Shown: positions 1-9,072, numbered from the stretch's first letter. The stretch: 32,628 nt of DNA from a bacterium (GCA_030535355.1 JAUNIO010000030.1:1-32628); one strand, 5' to 3'. A program made the numbers and translations. Notes: generated by a model from the letters alone, not told the origin.

Positions 1-6
1 ACTTTG

Positions 7-72
7 TGCAAAAATATTTTGCAATTTTATGCAAAAAGGGCTTGCAAAAAACACCCAGCAGTAACTTAAATA
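7..72 (+). promoter_or_regulatory. Probable promoter/operator region of the ornithine operon
   Basis: AT-rich stretch with four copies of the 7-mer TGCAAAA or its complement TTTTGCA (7-13, 17-23, 30-36, 43-49). The first two form a near-palindrome. A possible -35 TTGCAA (42-47) lies 19 bases before a TAAATA (67-72). The clustering suggests an operator, but no regulator can be named and the promoter match is weak. Confidence 0.3.
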
Positions 73-165
73 TAGCGTTTTGAAGGCTACCTAATTTTCT
101 GAGCGAACTATTTCCGATGTGTTTAATTGCATCTCATCTAGAGAGCGTTTTTATCGGAGGTAGTC

Positions 166-1212
166 ATGAGGGATAATATTCGCGTAGCTATTTGGGGCTT
201 TGGAGCTATGGGCGGCGGGATCGCTAAGGTATTGCTCGGTAAACAGGGGATTGAAATTACCGGTGTTTGCGACATAGCCCCTCAAAGGGTGGGGCAGAGT
301 ATTTATGCTTTGCTCAATTGTGAGCGTGGCCAGCGTTCTGATGTCCTTGTAACTGATGACATTGACAAAGTTTTATCAGCCCGGCCTGATGTTTGTATTT
401 TGGCTACCGATTCTTTTACCGCAAAAGCTTTTCCCAAGATTAAAAAAATTGTAGAGGCAGGCGTCAATGTCATCTCCACTGCGGAGGAGATGAGTTATCC
501 TAAAGCTCAGAGCCCCGAATTGGCTGAGCAAATCAACAGTCTGGCTAAACAGCACGGTGTCACAGTTTTGGGAACGGGGATCAATCCCGGTCTGATGATG
601 GACCTTTTAGCAATTTGTTTAAGCGGATGTATGACCGATGTGCAAAAGGTGATCTGCAAGCGCGTCAACAGTTTGTCTCCCTTTGGGCCAGCAGTTATGG
701 AAGAGCAGGGAGTCGGTCTCAAGAAAGAAGAATTTGCAAAGAGAACCGCAGAAGGCACCTTGGCGGGGCATGTAGGCTTTGCTGAATCTATAGGTATGAT
801 AGGCGAGGCTTTAGGATGGAAAATAGATAAGTTTGAGCAGCAGATGCAGCCTATCATTACTAATGTTGACAGGCGCTCTCCCTACGGTTTCGCAGCCAAA
901 GGCGACGTAGCCGGTGTTAATATGACTGGGCAAGGGTACGTTGCTGGTGAACTTAAAATCGAGATGATTCATCCCCAGCAGATCGAACCTGAGCTTGAGG
1001 GGACCCACACCGGAGATTATATTACGTTAGTGGGCACACCTCCTGTCAATATGGTCAATCAGCCTGAAGTAGATGGCGGCATCGGTACTATAGCTATGTG
1101 CGTAAATATGATTCCTCACGTTATAAATGCCCGCCCTGGATTAAAAACGATGATAGATTTGCCTGTGCCTCATGCCATTATGGGCGATTTCCGCGATATG
1201 CTTGAAGATTAG
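166..1212 (+). CDS. ord: 2,4-diaminopentanoate dehydrogenase
   Basis: Oxidatively deaminates 2,4-diaminopentanoate to 2-amino-4-oxopentanoate with NAD(P)+, the step after D-ornithine 4,5-aminomutase in anaerobic ornithine fermentation. The N-terminus has a Rossmann fingerprint, GFGAMGGGIA, at about residues 11-20, as in the dihydrodipicolinate-reductase-like dehydrogenases. The length of 348 residues suits the clostridial Ord family. The ATG is preceded by a strong ribosome site (CGGAGG). It heads a tight operon: ortA starts 9 bases after its stop, and ortB, oraS and oraE follow in pathway-consistent order. Without that context it could only be called an NAD(P)-binding amino-acid dehydrogenase; with it the assignment is strong. 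Confidence 0.93.
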   Translation: MRDNIRVAIWGFGAMGGGIAKVLLGKQGIEITGVCDIAPQRVGQSIYALLNCERGQRSDVLVTDDIDKVLSARPDVCILATDSFTAKAFPKIKKIVEAGVNVISTAEEMSYPKAQSPELAEQINSLAKQHGVTVLGTGINPGLMMDLLAICLSGCMTDVQKVICKRVNSLSPFGPAVMEEQGVGLKKEEFAKRTAEGTLAGHVGFAESIGMIGEALGWKIDKFEQQMQPIITNVDRRSPYGFAAKGDVAGVNMTGQGYVAGELKIEMIHPQQIEPELEGTHTGDYITLVGTPPVNMVNQPEVDGGIGTIAMCVNMIPHVINARPGLKTMIDLPVPHAIMGDFRDMLED

Positions 1213-1221
1213 GAGGCTGTC

Positions 1222-1545
1222 ATGTCAGAACAGACTGCTGTTAAGGGTGACTGGGTGCGCCTGCATATTGTAGCCATGAAGCCAGAAGAGCGCACTGGCC
1301 ATTTGCCTGAAGATACTAAAGGCGTTCCTTTGGAAATGTGGGTCAAGGGGTTTTTACAAAATGATTCGGCTGCTTGCGGAGATGAAGTACAGGTTAAGAC
1401 GCGTACTGGCCGCTTGGTTAAGGGAACTTTAACGGAAATTAATCCCAGCTATTCGCACAGTTTCGGTCAGACGATTCCAGAATTGCTGCATATCGGACCT
1501 CAAGTAAGAGAAATGGTTTTTGGAGGCGAGCTGAATAATGGCTAA
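1222..1545 (+). CDS. ortA: 2-amino-4-oxopentanoate thiolase, alpha subunit
   Basis: Small subunit of the two-part AKP thiolase, which cleaves 2-amino-4-oxopentanoate with CoA to D-alanine and acetyl-CoA. The 107-residue protein has no obvious catalytic motif; the call rests on its size, its conserved start (GDWVRLHIVAMKPEERTG) and its fixed place before ortB. The ribosome site AGGAGG is well placed. It overlaps ortB by 8 bases, which suggests translational coupling and matched amounts of the two subunits. Confidence 0.9.
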   Translation: MSEQTAVKGDWVRLHIVAMKPEERTGHLPEDTKGVPLEMWVKGFLQNDSAACGDEVQVKTRTGRLVKGTLTEINPSYSHSFGQTIPELLHIGPQVREMVFGGELNNG

Positions 1546-2950
1546 AGATAATAGTTACCAGGCGGTAATGGCCCGAAAAAACGAGATTATGAAAGCCGCT
1601 GTAGGTGTTGATTATGCCGTTTATGAAAGTGGCTCCATTGCCTTCGATTATGAGTCGATGATGGCGGATACTGGGTATAGCTTAGCTGACGTGCAGTCAA
1701 TTCAAAGGGAGTTTTGCGTTGGCGGCACTCCGCTTATGGAATTGAAGAACTTGACCGCTTTAGCCAGAAAATTAGCCCCTAAAGGCTACGGAGCGCGTAT
1801 CTTCGTCAAAGATGAAGCAGCTAACCCTTCGGGAAGTTTTAAGGTTCGCCGGGCTGCGAGTTCTGTTTACGCAGCTAAAAAACGCGGCTATAAAGGAGTA
1901 ATTTCGGCGACTTCCGGTAATTATGGCGCTGCGGTAGCATCATGCTGCGCGAAAGCTGGCCTGCAGTGCATAGTAGTTCAGGAATGCTTCGATTCGCATG
2001 GCTTAGGACAGCCGGAAATTGTGGAAAAAGCCCGCAAATGTGAAGCCTTGGGAGCCGAAGTGATTCAGCTGACAGTAGGCCCCGAGCTCTTTTACGTTTT
2101 TTTGCGCTTGCTTGAAGATACCGGCTATTTTAATGCCTCTCTATATACGACTTATGGGGTGCAGGGTATTGAAACCTTAGGCTGGGAAATTGCTCAGCAG
2201 TTTCGCGAACAGGTCGGTCAGGACCCAGCTATGGTGGTTTGCACCAACGCCGGAGGCGGAAATTTAACGGGGACGGCCCGCGGATTGCTAAAAGCTGATT
2301 GTCATGCCCAGATCGTGGGGGCCAGCGTCAATTTAAAAGGTTTGCACATGGCTTCAGATAAGCAGTTTAACCGCAAGTCTTTTACAACTGGCCATACTGG
2401 TTTTGGTGTTCCTTTCTCGACTTGGCCAGACCGTTCAGATGTACCCCGCAGCGCTGCCCGTCCTCTGCGCTATATGGATCGCTATGTAACTGTGAATCAG
2501 GGAGAAGTATTTTATATCACTGAAGCCTTGGCCTCTTTAGAGGGCTTAGAAAAAGGCCCGGCGGGCAATACCTCGCTGGCTGCAGGTTTTTATTTAGCGC
2601 AGACTTTACCTGAAGACCAATGCTTGGTAGTCCAAGAAACAGAATATACAGGTGCCGGAAAACACGTTAATGCGCAGCTGGCCTTTGCCCGCAGCAATGG
2701 CATAGAAATTAAGGTCGGGGATCCGGCCGAGGAAGTTCCGGGCAGCAGCATAGTTTTGCCGAAACATCCCAGTTTGATAAAAGCCCGTGAAATAGATATG
2801 CTGAATTTGCGCCGCTCGCTCATAAAACACGCGATTAGCACGCTGCCTGGCAGCGAGAATAACCAAACTGTTAGCTTAAAGCAGAGCGATATTGATTTCT
2901 TAGCGGCTGAGACAAAGAGCAATGCCGATTTTGTAAGGGAGGCCGTATGA
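1538..2950 (+). CDS. ortB: 2-amino-4-oxopentanoate thiolase, beta subunit (PLP-dependent)
   Basis: Catalytic PLP subunit of AKP thiolase. It has the fold-type II (threonine synthase/cysteine synthase-like) layout: the Schiff-base lysine is K102 in NPSGSFKVRRA, a substrate loop SATSGNYGAA follows near residue 125, and the glycine-rich phosphate-binding loop TNAGGGNLTG lies near residue 236. The 470-residue length is usual for OrtB. It overlaps ortA upstream and shares ATGA with oraS downstream, so the three genes are likely translated as one unit. Taken alone it would be named a threonine-synthase-like protein; the neighbours fix the role. Confidence 0.92.
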   Translation: MAKDNSYQAVMARKNEIMKAAVGVDYAVYESGSIAFDYESMMADTGYSLADVQSIQREFCVGGTPLMELKNLTALARKLAPKGYGARIFVKDEAANPSGSFKVRRAASSVYAAKKRGYKGVISATSGNYGAAVASCCAKAGLQCIVVQECFDSHGLGQPEIVEKARKCEALGAEVIQLTVGPELFYVFLRLLEDTGYFNASLYTTYGVQGIETLGWEIAQQFREQVGQDPAMVVCTNAGGGNLTGTARGLLKADCHAQIVGASVNLKGLHMASDKQFNRKSFTTGHTGFGVPFSTWPDRSDVPRSAARPLRYMDRYVTVNQGEVFYITEALASLEGLEKGPAGNTSLAAGFYLAQTLPEDQCLVVQETEYTGAGKHVNAQLAFARSNGIEIKVGDPAEEVPGSSIVLPKHPSLIKAREIDMLNLRRSLIKHAISTLPGSENNQTVSLKQSDIDFLAAETKSNADFVREAV

Positions 2951-3327
2951 AACGCACCGATGATTATCTAAAACGCAGAGAGCATTTAGCTAAATTAGAC
3001 GATGGCCAGCTGGAGGAGCGCTTTTGGAATCTGGTTGGGCAATTAGTCGATCCTCTATTGCAGCTGGGACGAGAAAATACTACCCCGGCTATTGAGCGTT
3101 CCGTATTGCTGCGTATGGGTTTTTCTTCTTTGGAAGCCCGCGATATAGTGCAGGGATGTTTGGAACGCGGCCTGCTGGGCCATGGAGCTGGCCATGTCGT
3201 GTATAAATTGGCAAAGCACGAAAATATTGAACTGCGCACTGCCGGTCTAAGTTTGGCCGGTGGGGATAATTGGGATAAAGCCGCCGCTTTATTCGCTGAT
3301 AGTTCCCCTGCCCAGAATGGAGGTTAA
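2947..3327 (+). CDS. oraS: D-ornithine 4,5-aminomutase, small subunit
   Basis: Small (126-residue) subunit of the B12- and PLP-dependent D-ornithine 4,5-aminomutase, which moves the terminal amino group of D-ornithine to C4, giving 2,4-diaminopentanoate. It pairs with OraE. Near its N-terminus is the segment KLDDGQLEERFWNLV, followed by a helical region (VLLRMGFSSLEARDIV). The start ATG overlaps the ortB stop by four bases (ATGA) and the stop lies 7 bases before oraE. The length is close to the roughly 120 residues of the clostridial protein. Confidence 0.9.
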   Translation: MKRTDDYLKRREHLAKLDDGQLEERFWNLVGQLVDPLLQLGRENTTPAIERSVLLRMGFSSLEARDIVQGCLERGLLGHGAGHVVYKLAKHENIELRTAGLSLAGGDNWDKAAALFADSSPAQNGG

Positions 3328-3334
3328 TGGCTCG

Positions 3335-5554
3335 ATGTCTGACTACAAACTCGATCCGCAGAAAAAGATAGATGTGGCGGCAGTATTGGACGATTTGGCT
3401 CATTACCGTCCTCGCCGCCGCGGCTGGACGTGGCGAGAGCCAGTAAGCGATTTGCACATGGGACCGTTTGCGTACCATGATTGCACTAAACCCTTGAAGA
3501 ATAGTGTTCCTCTGCCTCCTGCACACTATTTTGAGAATATAGATCCTCAGCCTGGCCCAGTGATTACTACGGAGATAGCGTCTGGGCGCTTCGAAGACGA
3601 TATTCGCCGTATGCGTTTGGCCGCCCATCACGGAGCTGATCATATCATGGTGATCCGCACAGCTGGCCAGTCGCATTTTGATGGCCTTATCGAAGGAACG
3701 CCCCAGGGGATGGGCGGTGTGCCTATCACCCGCAAGCAGGTGCGCGCTCAGCGCAAAGCCTTAGACATGATCGAAGATGAAGTGGGACGGCCTATTAACT
3801 ATCATTCTTATGTCAGCGGAGTCGCTGGTCCTGACATTGCGGTGATGTTTGCAGAAGAGGGCGTGAATGGAGTTCATCAGGACCCGCAGTATAACGTTAT
3901 TTATCGCAATATCAATATGGTGCGTTCTTTCGTCGATGCCTGCGAATCTAAGAAGCTGATCGCCTGGGCGGATATGGCCCAGATAGACGGAGCTCACAAT
4001 GCCAACGCTACAGCTAGGGAAGCGTGGAAAGTTATGCCCGAGCTGATGGTGCAGCATGCCATCAACGCGCTGTTCTCGGCTAAGGTGGGGATTAACAAAC
4101 GCAATATTTGTCTTTCGACAGTACCTCCCACGGCTACGCCGGCACCTTGTGTTTATATGGATTTGCCTTATGCGGTGGCTTTGCGCGATCTGTTCCGCGA
4201 ATACCGCATGCGCGCCCAGATGAATACCAAATATATTGAGTCTTCGACGCGTGAGGCTACGGTAACCCACGTGCTCAATATGTTTATTTCTAAGCTGACC
4301 AGTGCCGATATTCAATCGACCATTACCCCTGACGAAGGACGCAATGTGCCTTGGCACATCTACAATATCGAAGCCTGCGATACCGCTAAGCAGACCTTGG
4401 TAGGCTTAGATGGCTTAATGGAAATGGTTGAACTGAAAAAAGACGGTTACCTCCGCGAAAAAGCTCGGGAACTGAAAGAACGGGCTGTCCTCTTCTTGGA
4501 AGAGATGATCGAACTGGGAGGCTATTTCAACGCCGTAGAAGCTGGTTTCTTTGTGGATAGCGGCTGCTATCCGGAACGCAATGGGGACGGCATCGCCCGC
4601 ACCATTAATGGCGGTATTGGCGCAGGGACGGTCATCCCTCGCGAAGCGGATTATATGGCCCCAGTTACTGCGCATTTTGGCCGCAATAACGTAGCTCAGT
4701 ACGGGTTAGACGAAAATGACAGCCCCAGCTCGCTTATCGGCGGCTGTACCTTGGAAGCACCGGAAAAAATAGTCTATATCGATGAATTGGATGATAGCGA
4801 TAATGTCTATCTGCGCATGAACGAGGTGAAAGATTTCGCAGGTCCACAAGCCACAAAGATAAAACCGGAAATGGAGTGGCTGGCCGACGGTACGATTATG
4901 ATTACCTCATTCTTCCCAACTGATGCGAAAACAGCGGAAGCAGCCGCGCTGGAAATGGCCCGGCGTTTAAATTTGCAGGAGCCGACGGTTATCAGCCGTG
5001 AAGTTATGCATCCAGTTGAAGGAACGCGCATTGAGCTGAAAGGAAAGGTACCTTTCGCAATCGATATAGATTCTTTGGTCATTCCCGAAGAGCCTGAAGT
5101 GCTCTCCGACGATGAAATTCGGGCCGCCATTGAGGCGCAGCCCATGAAAGTTGTCTGTGGAACAGTTGGCCAGGATGAACATTCGGTAGGCTTACGGGAG
5201 ATCATCGATATCAAACACGGTGGCATCGAAAAATACGGTATAGAAGTGCATTATTTAGGTACTTCTGTGTCTCCAGAGAAATTGGTAAACGCGGCAATTG
5301 AATTGGACGCTAATGCGATATTAGCCTCTGCGGTGATTAGCCACGATGACATTCATTATAAGAATATTGCCGCTATCGATCGCCTCGCTACAGAAATGGG
5401 AGTGCGCGATAAGCTCATTTTTGTGGCTGGCGGGACTCAGGTCGATTCCGCTCAGGCTAAGGCCAATGGAGCTGACGAGGGGTTTGGCCGCGGCACAAAA
5501 GGCAGCCACGTGGCGACGTTTTTGGTGAAGAATAGGGCTGCGCGTCATCTCTAA
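3335..5554 (+). CDS. oraE: D-ornithine 4,5-aminomutase, large (B12/PLP-binding) subunit
   Basis: Catalytic subunit of the adenosylcobalamin- and PLP-dependent aminomutase. The long N-terminal part forms the TIM-barrel-type domain; the C-terminal part is a cobalamin-binding Rossmann domain with the DxHxxG motif (DEHSVG, axial ligand H616). K627, eleven residues later in DIKHGG, matches the lysine that holds PLP inside the B12 domain of the clostridial enzyme. I chose the ATG at 3335: it has GGAGG 11 bases upstream and gives 739 residues, the family length. A longer form from 3260 would run deep into oraS and is unlikely. It is the last gene of the operon, followed by a terminator. Confidence 0.94.
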   Translation: MSDYKLDPQKKIDVAAVLDDLAHYRPRRRGWTWREPVSDLHMGPFAYHDCTKPLKNSVPLPPAHYFENIDPQPGPVITTEIASGRFEDDIRRMRLAAHHGADHIMVIRTAGQSHFDGLIEGTPQGMGGVPITRKQVRAQRKALDMIEDEVGRPINYHSYVSGVAGPDIAVMFAEEGVNGVHQDPQYNVIYRNINMVRSFVDACESKKLIAWADMAQIDGAHNANATAREAWKVMPELMVQHAINALFSAKVGINKRNICLSTVPPTATPAPCVYMDLPYAVALRDLFREYRMRAQMNTKYIESSTREATVTHVLNMFISKLTSADIQSTITPDEGRNVPWHIYNIEACDTAKQTLVGLDGLMEMVELKKDGYLREKARELKERAVLFLEEMIELGGYFNAVEAGFFVDSGCYPERNGDGIARTINGGIGAGTVIPREADYMAPVTAHFGRNNVAQYGLDENDSPSSLIGGCTLEAPEKIVYIDELDDSDNVYLRMNEVKDFAGPQATKIKPEMEWLADGTIMITSFFPTDAKTAEAAALEMARRLNLQEPTVISREVMHPVEGTRIELKGKVPFAIDIDSLVIPEEPEVLSDDEIRAAIEAQPMKVVCGTVGQDEHSVGLREIIDIKHGGIEKYGIEVHYLGTSVSPEKLVNAAIELDANAILASAVISHDDIHYKNIAAIDRLATEMGVRDKLIFVAGGTQVDSAQAKANGADEGFGRGTKGSHVATFLVKNRAARHL

Positions 5555-5586
5555 ATAAGTCAGCTCTAATAAATAACGGTAAATAC

Positions 5587-5637
5587 AAAAGCGGCGGAAA
5601 TATCAGGTGCTGGAGTGCAGTTGTTTCTGCCGCTTTT
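5587..5637. terminator. Bidirectional Rho-independent terminator
   Basis: Arms 5587-5600 (AAAAGCGGCGGAAA) and 5624-5637 (TTTCTGCCGCTTTT) pair over 14 positions with one G-T pair around a 23-base loop. An A-run on one side and a T-run on the other let it serve both oraE (+) and the convergent dipeptidase gene (-). Confidence 0.75.
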
Positions 5638-5703
5638 TGTCGGTATTTTGGGCACTGTGAGGCTGTGTAATGACGTGCAGACGGCTATTTTGCTAATTTA
5701 CGG

Positions 5704-6759
5704 CTAATGCCAGGTGTCACGGATAACGCGCAGCCAATTTTTGTAAGCAAATTTTTCGATATCGCCGCCGGAGAATTCGGCGTCTTGCAAGGCTTTGAGC
5801 AAATTAGGCAAGCTACCGACCTCTGGCAATTCTTCAGGCATACAGGCACCATCGAAGTCGCTGCCTAGGCCAACATGCTCGATACCGATGCGTTCGGCGA
5901 TATGGCTTAGATGTTCCATGAAATACGCTAAACCCAAATGTGGATCGTAACGTCCGTCTGGACGCAGGTCGGCCACGTGCAGAGTTAAGCCAACAATACC
6001 GTTACTTTCGGCAATCGCCTGCAGCTGCTGATCTGTGAGATTGCGCGCAGATGGTGCCATGGCGTAAGCTGCGCTGTGGCTTACCACTAGGGGAGCGGCA
6101 GAAACTTTGGCGGCATCCCAGAAGCCTTTTTCGTTGAGGTGAGCCAGGTCAACGATAATTCCTAATTCATTGCAGCGTTTTACTAAACGCCTTCCTGCTG
6201 GAGTTAGGCCAAATCCGCTGTCGGGATTGCCGGGACGCTCAAAGGGAACACCGTTGCCGAATATGTTAGGGCGGCTCCACACCAGTCCCAAAGAACGCAG
6301 TCCGGATTGGTAGTAAAGCTCTAAATTGTTGAGTTCAAAATCTATAGCTTCTGCGCCTTCGATGTGCAGTACTATAGACAGTTTTTCTTCGGATATGTTG
6401 CGCTGCAAATCGTTATATGTTCTGGCGATGCGCCAGGGACATTGGGGAGCGCGTTCGGCTCTGAGGACCTGAGCCATAACCGCTTCGGTGCGCTGACGGG
6501 CTAATGAGTGGTCTAAGGGCGGTGGCATAATTAGCTGATTGGAAGCCGTTCGGTAAGCTGCGCTGTCAGCTTCTTCCTCGTCGGCAGAATCGACAAAGAT
6601 AGCAAATAGACCGCCCAGATAATGAGATTGAAGCGCTCGCTGCAAATCTAGATGTGTCTTTGGCGTTCCCAGGGGAAACAGAGTGGGCTGGCTTAACTTT
6701 TGAGGCAGGGTTTGGGTGAGAGTGTCGTTATGACCGTCAAAAAATGGAATGTAATTCAT
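5704..6759 (-). CDS. Membrane dipeptidase (peptidase family M19, renal dipeptidase type)
   Basis: Zinc dipeptidase of the amidohydrolase fold, expected to hydrolyse dipeptides, including those with a D-residue. The metal-site motifs appear in order: HND near residue 9 (FFDGHNDTL), the bridging glutamate in LHIEGAEAID near 130-140, a histidine in VDLAHL near 200, another in VVSHSAAYAM near 225, and an aspartate in LGSDFDG near 300. The 351-residue length is typical. No signal peptide is visible, so it is probably cytoplasmic despite the family name. It runs against oraE and shares its terminator. It could supply amino acids to fermentation, but this link is inference. Confidence 0.9.
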   Translation of the reverse strand: MNYIPFFDGHNDTLTQTLPQKLSQPTLFPLGTPKTHLDLQRALQSHYLGGLFAIFVDSADEEEADSAAYRTASNQLIMPPPLDHSLARQRTEAVMAQVLRAERAPQCPWRIARTYNDLQRNISEEKLSIVLHIEGAEAIDFELNNLELYYQSGLRSLGLVWSRPNIFGNGVPFERPGNPDSGFGLTPAGRRLVKRCNELGIIVDLAHLNEKGFWDAAKVSAAPLVVSHSAAYAMAPSARNLTDQQLQAIAESNGIVGLTLHVADLRPDGRYDPHLGLAYFMEHLSHIAERIGIEHVGLGSDFDGACMPEELPEVGSLPNLLKALQDAEFSGGDIEKFAYKNWLRVIRDTWH

Positions 6760-6849
6760 ATCCCACGCTTTTCGCGGAGATAGTTTTCTTCCTGTTTGAG
6801 TGCCCTTTTATATGCGGGGAATTGCTCTGAGCTATGCGAAATAAGAATT

Positions 6850-7908
6850 ATGAGTGAGCAGAATGACCTTTTAACCACAGTCCTCAAACGCGTTTCCCGC
6901 GCTTTTTATCTCAGTATGCGCATACTCCCAGATGGGGTGCGCCAGCCTATAAGTATAGGGTATTTGCTAGCTCGGGCCGCAGATACCGTGGCCGATACGC
7001 CGGGTATGGCGATAGCTGAGCGTTTACAGCGTTTACAGCGCCTGCAGGGCTATGTACAAAAACTAAGTTATGAGTGTATGCGGCAATCAGAAGAAGTCTG
7101 TACCTGGGGTGAAGGGGCTACCGATGGCGAAGCTAAGCTTTTGCGGGTTTTTCCTGAGACTTTGCAGATGACCGCGCAGCTGCAAGCTGATGATCGCCGC
7201 GATGTGCAGCAGGTCGTGACGACGCTGATCAGCGGCATGGTGGAAGACCTTTCCTGCTTCCCAGGGCGTTTCACGGACAACGCGCAGTTAGATCGCTATA
7301 CCTATCTGGTAGCCGGATGTGTGGGAGAGTTTTGGAGCAAAATAATAGCCCGCCATACTCTAGCCTTGAAGCGGTGGGACTGCGCGTATTGGTCCCAAGC
7401 CGGCATTCGTTTTGGCAAAGCGCTGCAGCTGACCAACGTTTTGCGCGACGCAGTTAAGGATTTAGAAAATGGACGCAGCTATATACCGGGATTGGTTCGC
7501 GAAGGCTGGCTTGACGAGGTTCAGGCTTCAGAAGGCGACTATTATTCTTGTGCGTTGGCAAATTTGAACTGCACACAGCAAAATGATATTTTGGGCCAGT
7601 GGATGCAGACGGCTCTTGCACATTACCGCCAGGCTATAGCCTATACTTTGTCACTGCCGTGGCACTGCTGGCGTTTGCGTTTAGCGGTCATTTGGCCCAT
7701 AGCCATTGGCTTGGCAACTTTGGCTAAATTGAGTTCTTGCTCTGCTGATTGGCTGAAGCGGGGAAAGCGCATAAAAGTTACGCGGCGCTGGGTTTATCGC
7801 ATGATTGCGCTGACAGTGCCTCTCAGCCTGTGCAGCCCGGCGCTGCGCTGGTGGCTAGAGAGCTGGTGGCGCAGTGCTTATGCGGGAAGCCAAAAGCTGC
7901 GCGATTAA
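6850..7908 (+). CDS. Squalene/phytoene synthase family protein
   Basis: Head-to-head prenyl transferase of the trans-isoprenyl diphosphate synthase fold, probably condensing two farnesyl diphosphates. Both aspartate-rich motifs are intact: DTVAD in the segment LLARAADTVADT, and RDAVKD followed by NGRSYIP. The substrate-site segments SRAFYLSMRILP and YTYLVAGCVGEFWSK are also present. The C-terminus carries two hydrophobic segments that could anchor it to the membrane. ATG 6850 gives 352 residues and starts just before the conserved region; a TTG at 6796 in the same frame is possible, and neither has a clear ribosome site. The product (squalene, dehydrosqualene or phytoene) cannot be told from sequence. 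It converges on the GT4 gene with only 9 bases between stops. Confidence 0.85.
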   Translation: MSEQNDLLTTVLKRVSRAFYLSMRILPDGVRQPISIGYLLARAADTVADTPGMAIAERLQRLQRLQGYVQKLSYECMRQSEEVCTWGEGATDGEAKLLRVFPETLQMTAQLQADDRRDVQQVVTTLISGMVEDLSCFPGRFTDNAQLDRYTYLVAGCVGEFWSKIIARHTLALKRWDCAYWSQAGIRFGKALQLTNVLRDAVKDLENGRSYIPGLVREGWLDEVQASEGDYYSCALANLNCTQQNDILGQWMQTALAHYRQAIAYTLSLPWHCWRLRLAVIWPIAIGLATLAKLSSCSADWLKRGKRIKVTRRWVYRMIALTVPLSLCSPALRWWLESWWRSAYAGSQKLRD

Positions 7909-7917
7909 AATGTACTA

Positions 7918-9072
7918 TTACTTGGTAGTGTTTTTTTTGTCTTTGAGTTCTTGGTAAAGATGCACCAAACGCTCGGTGTAAGATTCCAGGGAATATTGCT
8001 CAGCGGTAATGCGGGCATTAGCTCCCATGGTCCGGCGCAGTTCTTCATCCTGAACGGCTCTCTCTAAAATTGCGCTGTAAGCGTCTAGGTCGCAGACGCT
8101 TAGAAGCCCATCATGGCCGTCGGTTACAGTATCTCCGGTACCGCAGGCATCTACAGCGATAACTGGCAAACCGCTGGCCATGCTCTCTAATACAGCTAGA
8201 GGCTTAACCTCAGTGGTACTGGTCATTACGAACAGATCAGAAGCAGCGTAATACTCTGGCATCTCGCTGTAAGCTACGCGTCCGGGGAAAAATACACAAT
8301 CCTGCAGTCCGGCTTCAGATGCTTCTTCTTGCAGATCGCTGTGCAGCGGGCCATCTCCTAAGAGCAGCAGGCAGAAATTGGGGTGCTGGCCGTGGACTCG
8401 GCGAAATGCTTCTAAAAGAAAGCTGAGATTTTTTTCCAGGCTCAGACGCCCGGTAAATATAGCTAATATTTGCGTGTCATCCAAGCCTAACTGCTTACGG
8501 ATACGGCTGCCGGAAGCTTGGCGATAAGAGCGCAGGTCTATAGCGTTTTGCAGAGTTTCAACACGGCATTTTACTCCGTATTCATCTAGCAAGCCGCGAA
8601 TACTGGGCGAAGGACAGATGACGCAGTCGCATTTGTTGGCATAGGAGGCCACATGCTCGCGGGCTGCCCAGCGCACAAATTCGCTGGGCAGGGGAATGTA
8701 ATGGGCGTATTGTTCCAGCTGAGTGTGAAATGTATAAACTAAGGGCACATTGAGCTGTTTAGCAAAAAACGCTCCTACATCTCCCAATAAAAAAGGATGA
8801 TGGCAATGAATGACATCCAATTTCATTCTGGGAATCATGGTAAAGAGATGAGCTGAAAGCGGTATTGCCAGAGGAAATTCAACTTTTTTAGTGAGGCTCA
8901 TGGAGCGAAAGCGCCAAACGCCGGCATGCTCTTCTTTATATCCCGGCACATCGGGAGCAAAGACATAGGGAATATGGCCTGTGCGCAGCAGACCTTTGCG
9001 GATAAGATCAACGGAATTGACAACTCCGCTGACGATAGGCCTGTAGGCGTTGGTAAATAAAGCGACTCTCAC
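7918..9072 (-). CDS. Glycosyltransferase family 4, probable diacylglycerol glycosyltransferase type
   Basis: GT-B retaining glycosyltransferase of 384 residues. The N-terminal acceptor domain begins RVALFTNAYRPIVSGVVNS and holds VIHCHHPFLLG; the C-terminal nucleotide-sugar domain has FTGRLSLEKN, the LLLLGDGP strand and the family EX7E-type region TEVKPLAVLESMASGLP. This pattern resembles enzymes that glucosylate diacylglycerol, though other lipid or LPS acceptors are possible. I chose the GTG at 9072 because GAGGAGGG sits just upstream and the protein then starts directly on the first strand; the frame is open to 9168 but those 32 residues have no support. It lies 73 bases after gmhA on the same strand. 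Confidence 0.86.
   Translation of the reverse strand: MRVALFTNAYRPIVSGVVNSVDLIRKGLLRTGHIPYVFAPDVPGYKEEHAGVWRFRSMSLTKKVEFPLAIPLSAHLFTMIPRMKLDVIHCHHPFLLGDVGAFFAKQLNVPLVYTFHTQLEQYAHYIPLPSEFVRWAAREHVASYANKCDCVICPSPSIRGLLDEYGVKCRVETLQNAIDLRSYRQASGSRIRKQLGLDDTQILAIFTGRLSLEKNLSFLLEAFRRVHGQHPNFCLLLLGDGPLHSDLQEEASEAGLQDCVFFPGRVAYSEMPEYYAASDLFVMTSTTEVKPLAVLESMASGLPVIAVDACGTGDTVTDGHDGLLSVCDLDAYSAILERAVQDEELRRTMGANARITAEQYSLESYTERLVHLYQELKDKKNTTK

Noticed and set aside
3260-3334. Upstream extension of oraE by 25 residues
   Set aside because: It would overlap oraS by 68 bases, and the ATG at 3335 has its own GGAGG and gives the family length.
3089-4357. Long minus-strand frames inside the ornithine operon (3089-3676, 3761-4357)
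   Set aside because: They lie opposite well-supported genes, show Arg/His-rich composition typical of shadow frames, and lack ribosome sites.
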